From Epithemia pelagica (Eukaryota; Bacillariophyta; Bacillariophyceae; Surirellales; Surirellaceae): DNA of 64,000 nt. The stretch is from the NCBI GenBank assembly GCA_946965045.2, contig OX337230.1, positions 2,976,001-3,040,000 of the forward strand, given 5' to 3'. Positions 19,476 through 30,812 of this stretch are shown here, piece after piece (the stretch's first letter is position 1; each line of letters opens with the position of its first letter). The notes under the pieces were generated by a model. The model saw nothing but the letters and a program-made list of their open reading frames with translations, had not been told where the DNA came from and did not search any database. Position numbers and translations under genes: made by a program.

Positions 19476-21283
19476 ACCTCAATCTGCCGTGCGCGCTAGG
19501 AGATAACGTCTGGGAGCATGGCCGCGTTGTTCCGCCTCCTTTCACATGATGGCGTGCGCTCCGGTCTCGCAATTCTCCCCATCCCTGTCCCAGAACTTTA
19601 TGAAAAGGTATTGCACGTTGCACTGGATGACCGACCATTGGGTACCTTATTGGAAACATGAGCCTCACATCCGTCCGAGTCCGACTCTTTAATGGTACGC
19701 CAAGATACAGAGAGCGGGAAATCTCAGGTAATCTCGGTCTGCGGAATTTCTCGATCGAGCTAGTAGGTGCGAAGCTCGTACGACTAGTGGTATCGTTCTA
19801 CAAACCCAAAGGTTTCGGGAGCATTCCCTTGTCACTGTCACCGGGTTCATTACGAGAATCATCTTGGTCGGCATGAACGAATTCGTTAGGGAAGGAGTGG
19901 GAAGAACAGAGCTCTGTCTTTCTTGTTGTATTTCGAATTTCGAATCGTAGAGTGAAGAGTGACAGTTGGACTCGGAACCACGCCCCTACTAATTTTTATA
20001 AGCATATGGAAATTGAGGCCTAAGTAAACCGCTTTCTCAGGGCTTAACGCCATACGTAAGGAACGCGTTTTAAGCCTAACGGATTAGCAAATAAACTACT
20101 CCCATAAAACTTTAGCGATATATGGTTTGTGTGCTCCCATCTTAACACGATTTGAAAAATTGTCGTTTTAATTTCAAGTACAAATTTATTCATAGTGAGA
20201 ATTTTTTGTCATTTTAGTCGCTTTTCTCGAACTTGAGCGGCCATCCGCGATGACCATGAGAGACAATGAGGGCGGACAATGAAAATGGCATGGATCATCT
20301 TCCAATGATGCCAAACCAGGTCAGAATGGATGAAGGAAAGTCAATTGATCAAGACAGATGGTATGTGGAGGCGAAAGTTGACCAAGGAAAGGTTCAATGT
20401 GTCGAAAAAGGGTCAATGCTGTGAAGCAGGCAAAAACATGGTCTGAGAAAGGGAATTGCCGAATGCTCAACAGAGGTGCTGTCAAATCACAAATAAAGAC
20501 AAAGTCCTATAGTTCATATTATTTGACACCAGAATGGAAGGTCTTGACATTTGCTGTTGGATATTGAGTGTGTGCGTACTGCTCAAAGTTGGGCCATGGT
20601 CGATGGGATGAGAAAATCACAAAAATCATCCAAGTTTTGATACACGAAACGACTGTTATAATTTCAAAATCAGTGTAGACTATGATATATGAAAATGTTC
20701 AAAATTCCACAAACTATTAGAATTACAAGTGAAAAAGACAATGACGTCTATATTCCAATTAGTAGATGTATTCAAAGTTATGGGAGGAGTGTATATACTG
20801 CTCGAATTTATGGGATCAGTATATATACTGCTCCCTTACGTATGGCGTTAAGGTTTTTAATGTACCGAACACCCAAAGCGAACGCAAACCAAAAGCAAAC
20901 TCCTCTCTCAATCATTTTTTGTAAGAACTACACAATCACCTGATTACTTTCAACCGAGACGAGCTCTCTTACTGCGTATCAGTCAGACGTCGAATAACGC
21001 TAGTTTTGCATTTGCGGTGCTCCCATACCCCCGCTGTCTATTATCAAGACTTTCTCACCTATCCGAAATCTGCAAACGAAGCCGCATGTGTTGCTGACCG
21101 ATAACGAAGCCACAACTGTTGCTTTACTAGGAATACATCTACGTAGCGCAACTCCGAACAAATAATACTGATCTTATATGATGTTGACATTACACCCCAA
21201 AAAGTGACTCTCAAAAAATCAAAATAACATTATCAAAAGTTTACATTTGCCACTAGAGTTCTCTGTTTCTCGCATGTTTGATG
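19476..21283. other. AT-rich intergenic region
   Basis: From about 19900 the composition turns AT-rich, and no convincing gene is present up to the membrane protein at 21284. It contains an inverted-repeat element (20043..20852). The frame at 20689..20943 lies inside that element and is not protein-like. Confidence 0.5.
20043..20852. mobile_element. Possible MITE with 19-base perfect inverted repeats
   Basis: CTTAACGCCATACGTAAGG at 20043..20061 recurs as its exact reverse complement at 20834..20852. Further in, CTCCCATAAAACTTT (about 20098) is mirrored by AAAGTTATGGGAG (about 20775). Near the right end, GTATATACTGCTC occurs twice in tandem-like fashion. No transposase frame and no clear target duplication is seen. 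Best explained as a non-autonomous DNA element; it could also be an old rearranged inverted repeat. Confidence 0.45.
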
Positions 21284-22095
21284 TTAGTCGACAATGGCCC
21301 AAGAAGGGACGTCAGGTGAAGCGTCAGCGTTCTCCTCTTTTGTGGTGGTTGTGATCTCATTAACTCCTTCTGTCTTGGAATCGATGCTGAAGGAGGCTTC
21401 CAGATCCATGGTAGACGCAGATTTGGGAGAGGAATCTGTACTGCTCTTGTTGACAGAACCCAACGAACCCTTGAAAGAAGCTGATGATTTCCCTTTCCCA
21501 TCCTTCCAGCAAAAGACGTACAGGGCTTCCGCCAACACCAATATGATAAAAACAATACCGAGAATTCCTGTGAAGATGAGCCGTATGCGATTGCCCCTCG
21601 TTTGGATGTCGGATATGAAAGGATGATCCAACTCTTCGTGAACTTTGTCAAAGTAGTCGTTCCAAAAGCTCAACTCCTTGGCAATAGCCCAACAACAAAC
21701 GGAAGTTTGTAGGATAATAAAGACCAAAACCACACTCATACTTCTCACCGCACTCGCGGACATGTTACCAAACTTGACACGGCGTGCCATGTCAAAGGAA
21801 AGATACATACCGGTCGCCACAATGCTCAAAACCAACGACATGACACAAGCATTTATGAAGAAGGAAAGGGTATGGCATGTTCCAATGTCTGTAGTAGGAA
21901 CCGTAATGCTTTGATCATCGAACGTGATTTCGGAGGGATGCAAATTTCGATGGGGACATAAACGACCATGTCATCGTCCATTTCGATATCGGATTTAAGC
22001 ATGTCACGGGTGGGTGGGATGCTTAATGCGGCTGCTAACGCGAAGATAATCCCCATTACACGAACTGTTATGATGGCACATCTTTCAATCATCAT
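21284..22095 (-). CDS. Putative multi-pass membrane protein, apparently frameshifted
   Basis: Two minus frames look like one gene. The first, from the ATG at 22095 (MMIERCAII...), has a membrane segment (GIIFALAAAL) and is protein-like to about VYVPIEI near 21945. The second takes over at once (HPSEITFDDQS) and runs to 21284 with three more membrane segments (SFFINACVMSLVLSIVAT, MSVVLVFIILQTSVCCW, LIFTGILGIVFIILVLAEAL) and a Ser/Glu-rich tail. No GT-AG intron of sensible length fits, so a one-base indel near 21945 is likely: either a sequence error or an inactivating mutation. The joined product would be about 270 residues with four membrane segments. Family unknown; the topology vaguely resembles tetraspan proteins. 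Confidence 0.45.
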
Positions 22096-22436
22096 GGTTA
22101 AAGTCAGAGCGATGTACGGGTTCCAAGGACACACTCTGTAGAAAAGTAAATCGGGAATTGTGGCACCTGGCGACCCGAAAAGCGAAACAGCTCAATTGCA
22201 CAAAAAGATCGTCCCTACACGTAAGTGGCCCCAGACCATCACGCATTCACGCATTACGCATTACGCATGATTGGACCAAGAGAGATACAAGACTCCTTTC
22301 AAGAAATCAGATTTTTGTGCATACGAGCCCTACTCGTATCTCGTATTGGGAAGAGTTTTAATTCGTACCCTACCAGTTTTCGTTGCCATACTTTCTGGAT
22401 CCGACGGAGCCCTCGTATCGAACTGGGACTGAACTA

Positions 22437-23279
22437 GTGTCTATTCTACCCCGGTTTGTCCTCATATGAGGACAGCGCTTGTCCTCATATGAGGACAATC
22501 CTACTAAAATCATATCTACGTAGACCACAGTAGCTTTTGTACGAAGCTATCGACAAAAAATGTAACCCAACCATGGGAATCTGCCGTTCTACCAAAAAAA
22601 TGAACAACTAAAATAGAAAAGTAATAGACCACAATCAACCATTATGTTCTATGTTTATGTGGCAAGACACTACGTGTGTTGGAAAATGCATCCATCCAGT
22701 TTATGTAGGGCAAATCCAACCATTTTGTCGAGGGAAATCAACTGTCTTCACATACATTGGCGGATTTGAGTCTCCCACTGCACTTTCCTGGTTCCCTGAA
22801 GGTGTCTGTGCTTTCTGTACATGAACTGTTGGGGTGCAGGAGGCTCAGACGCCGCATTTGACCCTGTATTGGTGTCGAATGCTGTTACGGTCTCAGAATT
22901 TTCCTCTGTGGTGATGGAGGCTTGTTTTGGCTGAATTCTCTCAATCTGATGCCTCAATCAGGCAAAGGACAACTGGTCATCATCACTAGGGATAATAACA
23001 CTCATCAGGTTGATTGTCTTCTGTTTTATCCCCTCCAAACACTCAGTTTAGAAAATCACCATCGCTCCAACATGGATGAATTCTGTTTTTGATACTGTAT
23101 TGTCACTACTCATCACAATTAAACCATGAGAATACCACGGGGTACGTTTTCAAGTATGGAGATTACGAATCTGAACTTAAAAACCACTTAGGAGTACATG
23201 AATGATTTGACATGCTACGTTGAAAAGTGGCCTCATATGAGGATTTGTCCTCATATGAGGACCGGGGTAGAATAGACAC
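22437..23279. mobile_element. MITE with TA target duplication and palindromic subterminal repeats
   Basis: The termini GTGTCTATTCTACCCCGGT (22437..22455) and its exact reverse complement (23261..23279) are each flanked by TA, fitting Tc1/mariner-type insertion. Just inside lie copies of a perfect 16-base palindrome GTCCTCATATGAGGAC: two at the left end (22458..22473, 22481..22496) and one at the right (23247..23262), plus a shortened copy (about 23230..23243). The interior of about 700 bases has no transposase frame. A short minus frame at 22748..22957 lies inside but is not recognisable. Confidence 0.75.
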
Positions 23280-23382
23280 TAGAGCTACCTAGCTATCGGT
23301 ACTCCTACGAGTAGTCAGATGTGCGATGGCATCTGTAATTTTCTGGTTTGGGAGTATTTTTTTTGTGTGGAAGACGTCCCTC

Positions 23383-23819
23383 AGGCCGACCCTTAAGCCT
23401 CTACGAAACGAAAGTTGAGAGCTGACATTTCGTTTTGGCGGGATTCCTTACGCGTCTGCGAAACGAAAACTAGAACCGCGCCTTGTCCCCCATTCATCCC
23501 CCATTCCCCCCCATTTTCACTTCAATGAATTGAATACTAAAATAATTCTCATAGAGTTGTGACGTACACATGACGCACCGACCGTTGGAGCTGAACGCCA
23601 GTCGATCAATACTCTTGAGCGTTATGAACAACTTCACATTCATACATTGTCTAAACGCTTTGCACATCTGGAACGCCTTCTACTTTCGTTGGCCTACGAA
23701 AGTTGGCGCCAACTTTCGTAGCCCCGAAAGCTGAAAAGCAAGAGTACCCGGATATAAGAGGTAAAATGATGACGTGTCAGCTTTCAACTTTCGTTTCGTA
23801 GAGGCTTAAGGGTCAGCCT
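23383..23819. mobile_element. MITE with 45-base terminal inverted repeats
   Basis: The left end (23383..23427) begins AGGCCGACCCTTAAGCC and continues CTCTACGAAACGAAAGTTG. The right end (23775..23819) is its reverse complement with about two mismatches. The element is about 437 bases and has no coding capacity. AAGAC occurs near both ends (23371 and 23821) but not flush with the left repeat, so no target duplication is certain. It sits about 100 bases from the TA-flanked MITE. Confidence 0.65.
23694..23721. repeat. 28-base perfect palindrome inside the MITE
   Basis: Reads CTACGAAAGTTGGC followed by its exact reverse complement. The arm shares CTACGAAA and GAAAGTTG with the terminal repeats of the surrounding element. 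Confidence 0.85.
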
Positions 23820-23825
23820 CAAGAC

Positions 23826-24921
23826 AAATACGAGTAATCTGACAACAAACAACATACACACGAAGTCAGAGACCATAGCCCAATTGTTGGGCCGATGGAA
23901 TAATATATGGAATGCCAACTCTATGCAAAAAATATGAAACACGAAATCTGTCTTTCGATGAGATCGACCAACTCCTAGCTCTAGTAGAAGAATTGGTGTA
24001 TTACTCGTAGAGATCGTCATATATTAAATTTCGCATTCATGAGCTGTCCCGACCTCCGTTCGTTGAGCTTCAGGTCAAAAAGTCATTACAGAGATTCGGA
24101 ACTTATCTGTTGCGATATCATGGATAATCAGTTAATCAATGACCAATACGAGTAGAATGTGTTACATTGGAATCCATGTGTATTCTACGGCTGTGTGTAG
24201 ATATACATGACTAGAGTTTCCAATCTTCACCCACCCTATTTGTGGTCCACATCTGAAGCGTTTCCTCGATCCGTGCCTTGCAGGGAGCAGGGCTCTCGAG
24301 CTCGAGCCCAACATTATGGTTTATGATACTGCGATGGGTAGGTTCTGAATGCGTAACACTTGGTTGTCTCCTGAGTCTTTCTCCACAAACAGAGAAATGA
24401 AGATTCAAGCAACCTTGCCTCTTGCCTGATACAACTCAAGGGAGTCCATAATCCATAGGAGTAATAATATGTTTTGCTGTTCTCGGGAGTGACGGCTGTG
24501 TACGTTGTACCTCTGGGGACTGGGGACCGTCTATTTTGGGGGATACACGAGTCGTTGCGCTGTTCAGCAGCGCCACCGAAGTTGCAACTTGGGGGACGGA
24601 TATGCAACCGGCACGACAGAAACACAAAAAATTCAATCTCCCACATCGACCATGGTGAATGGTGGACCAACGGTCATAACGACGACCCGAGAGGGACCTC
24701 TAGTGTGTGGAATTGACCTGCCAGAAATGTCGCTTATCATTACAATCAAGAGAAACAATCGTGCGTTTTCCCGTTCCAATTTTTAGCTACATCTCGAACC
24801 ACAATCCACATGCGAGTTTCAGTCGCGCACGATCACATTGTTCATCTATGAACGACATCCACGTTTGCCCGATCGTTTGAGATTTTTCCATTGGATTCGC
24901 CTCTTTTCAAGCTTAGGAACC
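23826..24921. other. Intergenic region upstream of the RING gene
   Basis: Several overlapping short frames on both strands (24211..24786) carry no recognisable features. I see no RNA gene or repeat. The last about 100 bases should hold the promoter and leader of the RING gene. Confidence 0.45.
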
Positions 24922-26214
24922 ATGAAATTCTGCCCTCTTTGTTGCGACGAGTTCAACATTGTTGATCGTCGAAAGCTGCGCCCCTGTAACAACTGTAGCC
25001 ATGAAGTATGCCTAAGTTGCTGGCAACGCATCTGTCGAGAAGATTCCGGTGAAATGAGAGCTTTACCTGGTCTATGCCCTGCTTGTCGTTCACCCTACAC
25101 CAAAAGTCTTGCAGATATGCCCATGAAACCCCCGGATGACAATGACAGTAATTTGCAACAAATTATGTTTGAGGAAAACTATACTGGCTTCCCATGTTGC
25201 AGGGATGGTGCCTGTCGTCGTCGATTCTCGGGTTCATCAGTCGCACCTTCTCAAGAGGAAGTATGCAAGGAGCCACAGAGGTGCAGCCTCATCAACTTTT
25301 CAAACTGGTATCGACAAGAGGCGGATAAATATCGGCTATTTCTAATGGACGACCATGGGCAAGTGCCTTTGATGGACATCCCAACCTTGACGCAATTCAA
25401 ATTAATTGTCACAAACTCAACAAAGCTGCCAGTCCGGGTCATGAAGCAATGTCGAGGAGTAGATGACCCTATGCCGGGGTTCGATCGGGAGACTCTTGTC
25501 GGAAATTTAAAACCAAAGCAGACGCTTCAATTCACCAAGCGTACCAAATGCTCAGCCGGGCATGTGACCACATTTATTTTCCGCGAAGCCACAACCAACA
25601 AATTGCTCTTGAGATTTATCCCAGTTCGGCCCATTCCAACGACTCGATGGACACCCACGACGACTGTTATTGAACAAGACGGTGATCAGCCTCGAATGTC
25701 ATTGCCCCTGTTCCTCTTTGAACTTGGACCACCATCCTATCCCACAGGAGACACTTGTGAGGAAGAAAAGTTGCCTTGCGACTATGCCACGTGCGGCATT
25801 GTCGACCCTGTATTTTACTTTTCGGCCGTGCCAAAACAAACCAAGGTCCTGCCGAATCCTCTCAGTGTGGCGTACCAGTATGCAGTGATACACTGCTTCC
25901 GAATGGGATATGGCGGGTGGTGGTACCTGCAAGAGTGCCTTAATCGCATCCTTTTGCATCCCAATCAGATGGACCATCGCATGTTTCATCGAGACAGGGA
26001 CCAGCACAACTTTTTCAGCAAGATATGGGATACTCCTGCTCGGGGTATTTTACTGGCGTTTGGTGGTTTTGAAGAGATTGGAAATCTTGTAGCTTTCAAG
26101 AAGCATGAAGTTCCCTTATCCCCAGCAACTGTACATGAGGTATCAAACCTAGTCCTTCAGGTCAACAAATGGAGAAGGATACAAGTGGGACTGTGTGTCG
26201 GAGTCGGATCATAA
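24922..26214 (+). CDS. NOT4-like C4C4 RING finger protein
   Basis: 430 residues from the ATG at 24922; the upstream extension in the same frame has no ATG start. The N-terminal 50 residues form a C4C4 RING: CPLC, CNNC, CLSCW and CPAC, then RSPYTK, closely matching the NOT4/CNOT4 ubiquitin-ligase RING. The RRM that follows in true NOT4 is not seen. Residues 60-430 are a separate domain that I do not recognise; it contains a Cys-rich patch (FPCCRDGACRRRF) and Trp/Gly-rich segments (YGGWWYLQECLNRIL). Probable E3 ligase activity is inferred from the RING alone. Confidence 0.7.
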   Translation: MKFCPLCCDEFNIVDRRKLRPCNNCSHEVCLSCWQRICREDSGEMRALPGLCPACRSPYTKSLADMPMKPPDDNDSNLQQIMFEENYTGFPCCRDGACRRRFSGSSVAPSQEEVCKEPQRCSLINFSNWYRQEADKYRLFLMDDHGQVPLMDIPTLTQFKLIVTNSTKLPVRVMKQCRGVDDPMPGFDRETLVGNLKPKQTLQFTKRTKCSAGHVTTFIFREATTNKLLLRFIPVRPIPTTRWTPTTTVIEQDGDQPRMSLPLFLFELGPPSYPTGDTCEEEKLPCDYATCGIVDPVFYFSAVPKQTKVLPNPLSVAYQYAVIHCFRMGYGGWWYLQECLNRILLHPNQMDHRMFHRDRDQHNFFSKIWDTPARGILLAFGGFEEIGNLVAFKKHEVPLSPATVHEVSNLVLQVNKWRRIQVGLCVGVGS

Positions 26215-28381
26215 CTTCAAGATTTGTTGTAACAGCCACATACGGACCGCCACATGTCGTTTAGTTCACGTGTTCCGTACACAAGAAGCTTTTTCATGGG
26301 GTCAAGTCAGGATTGATCTCCTTCCTCGAACTTTCTTCCGCATATGAATAGGAGAGAGCGTAGCAGTGAGTTACTACGCCTCTGTCATTCACTGATGAGT
26401 CGCCAAGAGATGAAGCAGAATAGCAAAAGTCCGATAAACCTGGAACATGCCGAGTGACCATGACCTTCTTGTTCAAACCAATCAAGGGAATTCCCATCCT
26501 TCCACAAAAGAAGTCGATCCATTAAGAGTCATTTCGTCATTGGCCATGTCCCTGTCCTCTGTCCTTTCTCTTGCAGGTCGCTCTAAAGATGACCCAATTG
26601 CAATGCGGGAAGTCTTCTTGCCCAATCCCGAACATGGACACTGGACACTGGACACGGATGCCATGCAACTTCCGGTAACTACACGTGAGTCGCATATTCT
26701 CTCCCAATACCCAACGGACGAAACCGAAACAAAGGATCGATATTAATACAAAGTACGTATTATGATACCATAGAATATGATTTACCATTCTCTAGTATGG
26801 AACAAACGGGAATGTCGAAAGGTATGTCGTTTGTATGTCGTTTGATGTTGTTTGATGTCGTTTCGGGCTCGCGCGCAAACATGGTTTGCCTCAAAATCCA
26901 GCAGTGCTCCTTCAGTTGATGGGCCTACCGTCAATCAGTGACTTGTAACCTTCTGATTTCTCATGAAGAATTCCAACTGCTGGAGAGTACATATTCTCTT
27001 GGCGATAAAAACATCCGACATCATCCGACATCATCCGACATCCTCCGACATCATCCGACATCATCCGACATCTACCAAATCCTCCGACATCCGTGACTCT
27101 GGATGTTTTCCTCATATTGAAATAATCTGTACCTAGTATGATCATATAAGAGGTATTACTGTGTGATAATGAAAAATGTCATATCGTGACGATACTCTGA
27201 GTAGTAGAAGGATTACCTACGTTTTGAGTCCATTACCGGAAGTTGATGTCATTTTGCCAAGAAGACTTCTTGACTTTTCTGGCTTCTACGCGACTCTCTC
27301 TTCTGCGATTGGGGAATTTCTCTCCCGCCGACCAGCGAACGTTCCAGGGCCTTTTGTCATTGGTCTGTTACAGGGTTCTGACAAGAAAGGAAAAGGGAAA
27401 AAGTACATCTACACTGAATTTCAGAGAAAAAGGCATATTACCGCAAAGTACATTTTAGATAAAAAAAACAGTTCAAAAAACAAAGAAATGACGAAAATAT
27501 GCAGGAAAATATCACGGATTACACAAATACCCTGTATTTTAGTCGCAGTCATTGCAAAATGACAAGAGTATCCCCCAAAAGACACCACAAAAGGATCCTT
27601 GACCTGCTCCCCAAACCCTCATACTTCAAGAATAGAATCAGTATGCACAAACAACGACACCATGAATTCCGAGCCGCTGGAAATTAAAATGATTGGTCAG
27701 TCTGATAAGCGGTCGATGGCACGCCGGCAGTCGTTTGCAAGGACCAAATTTTGCGACTTTTGGACTTTAACTGATTGGGCTTCGCGCACAGTCGCGCTAA
27801 CTCGACAGTCGTTGAGACGGCAGGCTACGGTTGCGACTGCCTAACACCATCCCCCATAGAAACTTGACATTCGCAACTGATTAAACCGATGGCTGTATGT
27901 TTTGGTCACATATCGGACATCCAGTACTTAAGCCAGGTGTAAACTGAGATGTTAATTAATAACGGTGCTAAAATTGGCGCGAAGGTCGACTTATGGAGGG
28001 AAATGGCTTCTGTCGTCCCATGAGTACGACGAATCCATCCTTTCACTGGGAGTGGAAGCGTTCTCCGAACTAAAAAGTACGCAGCTTCACAGAACTCCTA
28101 TATGAAGTAGAGCTGGTACTACTTTTACATACTTCCGAACCTTCCCCTACTTTACGTGGAACATGTACCACGTTTTACACGAGGCCTTGCGTGTCGAAGA
28201 ACTTTGACACACTGAGTACCGAGTAATTTTTACCTCCGTCTTTTTCAGCGGACGCAGGTAGACGCAGTGCCAACATCAACCAGAACCAGCAATCACAGCT
28301 ATCAGCTTTCAGCATTGTTTGCCCCAAAAACAAAATCCGATTGCTTGGGACTAATAGAACAAGACCGTGAAAACAACCGCA
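26215..28381. other. Gene-poor AT-rich region
   Basis: Over 2 kb without a supported gene. Frames at 26447..26746 and 27176..27562 start with ATG but show no recognisable domain or composition. Direct repeats of GTATGTCGTTT type occur around 26822..26865, and a 10-base minisatellite lies at 27011..27071. Confidence 0.45.
27011..27071. repeat. Minisatellite, 10-base unit
   Basis: About six tandem copies of CATCATCCGA with one C-for-A variant; a few decayed units follow to about 27100. Confidence 0.85.
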
Positions 28382-29884
28382 ATGGCCATGGAAGGCGAGC
28401 AAAGCTCGATCTCGGGTCGCTTTGTATCTGAAGAACATCATGTAACGAGGGAGCAGGCGGCGCTGGCTGAAATGGCGTATCGTTTGAGCTCCAGTAACGT
28501 GGTGGGGGATCATGAGGATGATGGCAGCACCCGCCGTGAAGCCAAACTTCTTATGAGCCTTTCTGCGTTTCCCCAATCTCCAAACCAGTCCGATTTGGAC
28601 CTGTTATCATCTTCTGAGTCCGAAAGTGCATACATGTCGGATTCGTCTCGTTCTTCAGGAGCTTTTAACATTGTTTGCCCATCACTTTCGCTTGAGAATT
28701 CCCCCTCCAGCTCGCTCCAGAACGCGTACCGTGAAAAACGGAACCTGAAACGTAAGGCGGAAGAAGTTGAATCGTCTCCCGCTCCCTCTAAGCTTCTTGG
28801 AAGGCCTCTCCATGCTGATGATCGCAACGCTGTACGCCTGTCGGCGGATGCAATGGCTCTCAACGTTTGTGATTCCTTCCGAAAAGCATTGCAATGGCGC
28901 ATCAACACATGGACCGCTGCTCTCTCGAAGGTGATAGCAGTCAAAGAGAAAGAGATGGTGTCCAAGGGCGCTACAACAGAAGAGCTGAAATCCTTACTCT
29001 CGTCTTCCGAAGCTAGTCTGATTCTGGCCTTAAACGTTATCGAGGACCGAATCAAGTTGACTTGCACCCGAACTAGTTTCACCATACTCCCCCAGCGGGT
29101 AGACAAGGATGGTGAACCTGATCTCAAGAAGAGACAGATATCCCCTCGCCACAAGCTTGAGGAATCAGAGTACCAGTATTCCGTCGCCCATGCGGTACGG
29201 TTTGAATGTATAGTGGAGCTTGACACTCCGGCTGGTTATTCCGAGGTAACGCTTGAGGTTCCAGGGTCCATGGATGGTACTTTCCTGAGCGCGGGTATTG
29301 ACGAAGAAGAGTTGACAGCTGTCTCTCTGGACATTAACACCGATATGTTGGCTACGATGGTGGAGAAGAGCTGCAGGAAGATAGTACGTGTATCCATCGA
29401 ATCATACCTGAAGGAATCTAAGAAGCCTGAACGAGTTGAGTCCCCGAAGACTGTCTCCTTTGCTGAAGAACATCCCAAAAAAGAAGCCAAGACAACTTCT
29501 CGTAAACTGATACATGAATTCTCCACTCCTCCGCCTGCCGAGACCTCAACATTCTCCACTGAAGAGATTCGCGCAGCACTGGTTTCGCCTCCTCTCAGCG
29601 ATGACACCAAGAACACATCATCACCCAGCTTCCTTTCTCCTATTCCCGATGACTTGGACTCAATTTCACCCCGCCGCATTACACCACAGCTTCATTCTGG
29701 GTTCAAGAAAGGATTCCCATCTTTCACAGCCACGCCCCAGACTCCCAAGGCTCCAATCACCGGAGCATCTGTACTTGTATCTCCAAGTCCACAGACTGCA
29801 GCGGAATACCAGAAGCCTTCTAGACAAGGACCCTCACTCCCTGTACTGGTTGAAGTGGCCTGCCGGGCGTACCGCAACGACTAA
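28382..29884 (+). CDS. Hypothetical 500-residue protein
   Basis: Not recognised. The ATG at 28382 (MAMEGEQSS) is chosen; a second at 28388 is equally possible. The N-terminal 150 residues are Ser-rich and acidic with an NLS-like RNLKRKAEE. Residues about 160-340 form a probable globular domain beginning DAMALNVCDSFRKALQWRI, with helices and strands ending in EKSCRKIVRVSIESYLKE. The C-terminal 150 residues are Ser/Pro-rich with many SP/TP sites. No signal peptide or membrane segment is seen. Composition suggests a nuclear regulatory protein, which is inference only. Confidence 0.65.
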   Translation: MAMEGEQSSISGRFVSEEHHVTREQAALAEMAYRLSSSNVVGDHEDDGSTRREAKLLMSLSAFPQSPNQSDLDLLSSSESESAYMSDSSRSSGAFNIVCPSLSLENSPSSSLQNAYREKRNLKRKAEEVESSPAPSKLLGRPLHADDRNAVRLSADAMALNVCDSFRKALQWRINTWTAALSKVIAVKEKEMVSKGATTEELKSLLSSSEASLILALNVIEDRIKLTCTRTSFTILPQRVDKDGEPDLKKRQISPRHKLEESEYQYSVAHAVRFECIVELDTPAGYSEVTLEVPGSMDGTFLSAGIDEEELTAVSLDINTDMLATMVEKSCRKIVRVSIESYLKESKKPERVESPKTVSFAEEHPKKEAKTTSRKLIHEFSTPPPAETSTFSTEEIRAALVSPPLSDDTKNTSSPSFLSPIPDDLDSISPRRITPQLHSGFKKGFPSFTATPQTPKAPITGASVLVSPSPQTAAEYQKPSRQGPSLPVLVEVACRAYRND

Positions 29885-30812
29885 GAAGGAAGGTTTGTTG
29901 ATTCCTTCGCACATCCGTTTCTGCTCTATTGCGTGCGACAGTTCATGTCGTTGTGCATTCATAAGAACTCCCCTCTCTCTTTATACCTTCACCCTTTTGT
30001 GGAACAGTGTTAATATTATTGTGAAGGACGCCCTTCTCTGGCTATACATATATCGAAAGCACTCACTATCGGCGATTCTCTTGAACGGGGCGAACAGAAG
30101 ATCGTTCGAAACTTGTCTACTTTTTGTTTTTGTGGCATTAATAACGTGTAGTGCATGATTATTCTATCTACGCTGATATATTATCTGAAGCGCCATCGAG
30201 CTGATGATGGTTGGTAGTTGCCATTGCGTTCTCATGTTCGCATTGACCCCTCCGCTCTTCCTTCACCAATGCCACCCAGTCAAAAGAGAAAGGGTTCCAA
30301 GTTCCAACAATCGAGATGCATGTCGTACGTGTGTAGTGTGTATGTATGTGTGAAAGTCGTGTGAAGCGATTGTACATCCGGGTCGCTGTCGACAAAATGT
30401 TACCCACCACCAGAAGATGGATGGTCTGTCTGCCGTCGAGATGATCTCCGACGCTACGTGCAACCTCCCAGCCCTCTAGGTAGCTCTAGAAGTCGAGGGT
30501 TTTCCCATGAAGTCCAATGCAGGGTTAAGACCCAGATTGTTGCATCTCAATGAATAAAATAGACCAGCGTGAATAGCCTCCGCATAAATACAGTGTCCCA
30601 AGATCTCTAGGTCTGCAAACACCACAATTACGCATTGCGAGCAATGCCCTGTCGTAGTAGCAGGTCTGCAACATGTAATTACAAATACATCAAACGCAAA
30701 GCAAACGTAGCCTTTTTAAAATTTCTTATTGATCTTAGCTGTTCCCACAATGGATGGCGGTGATTCTCGGTAAGCACCAAACAGTTTCTGGGTTCGTCTT
30801 GTTGGTTTGTTA
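29885..30812. other. Intergenic, convergent gene ends
   Basis: Nothing supported. The short frames at 30168..30463 are unremarkable. Confidence 0.45.

Noticed and set aside
22748-22957. 69-codon minus frame inside the TA-flanked MITE
   Set aside because: Too short and unrelated to any transposase; it may be captured sequence, but this cannot be shown.
24211-24786. Cluster of overlapping frames on both strands
   Set aside because: None has family features or a convincing start; all are short and overlap one another.
27011-27071. Short repeats that could suggest a CRISPR array
   Set aside because: Units are contiguous 10-mers without spacers, in a eukaryotic genome; a minisatellite.
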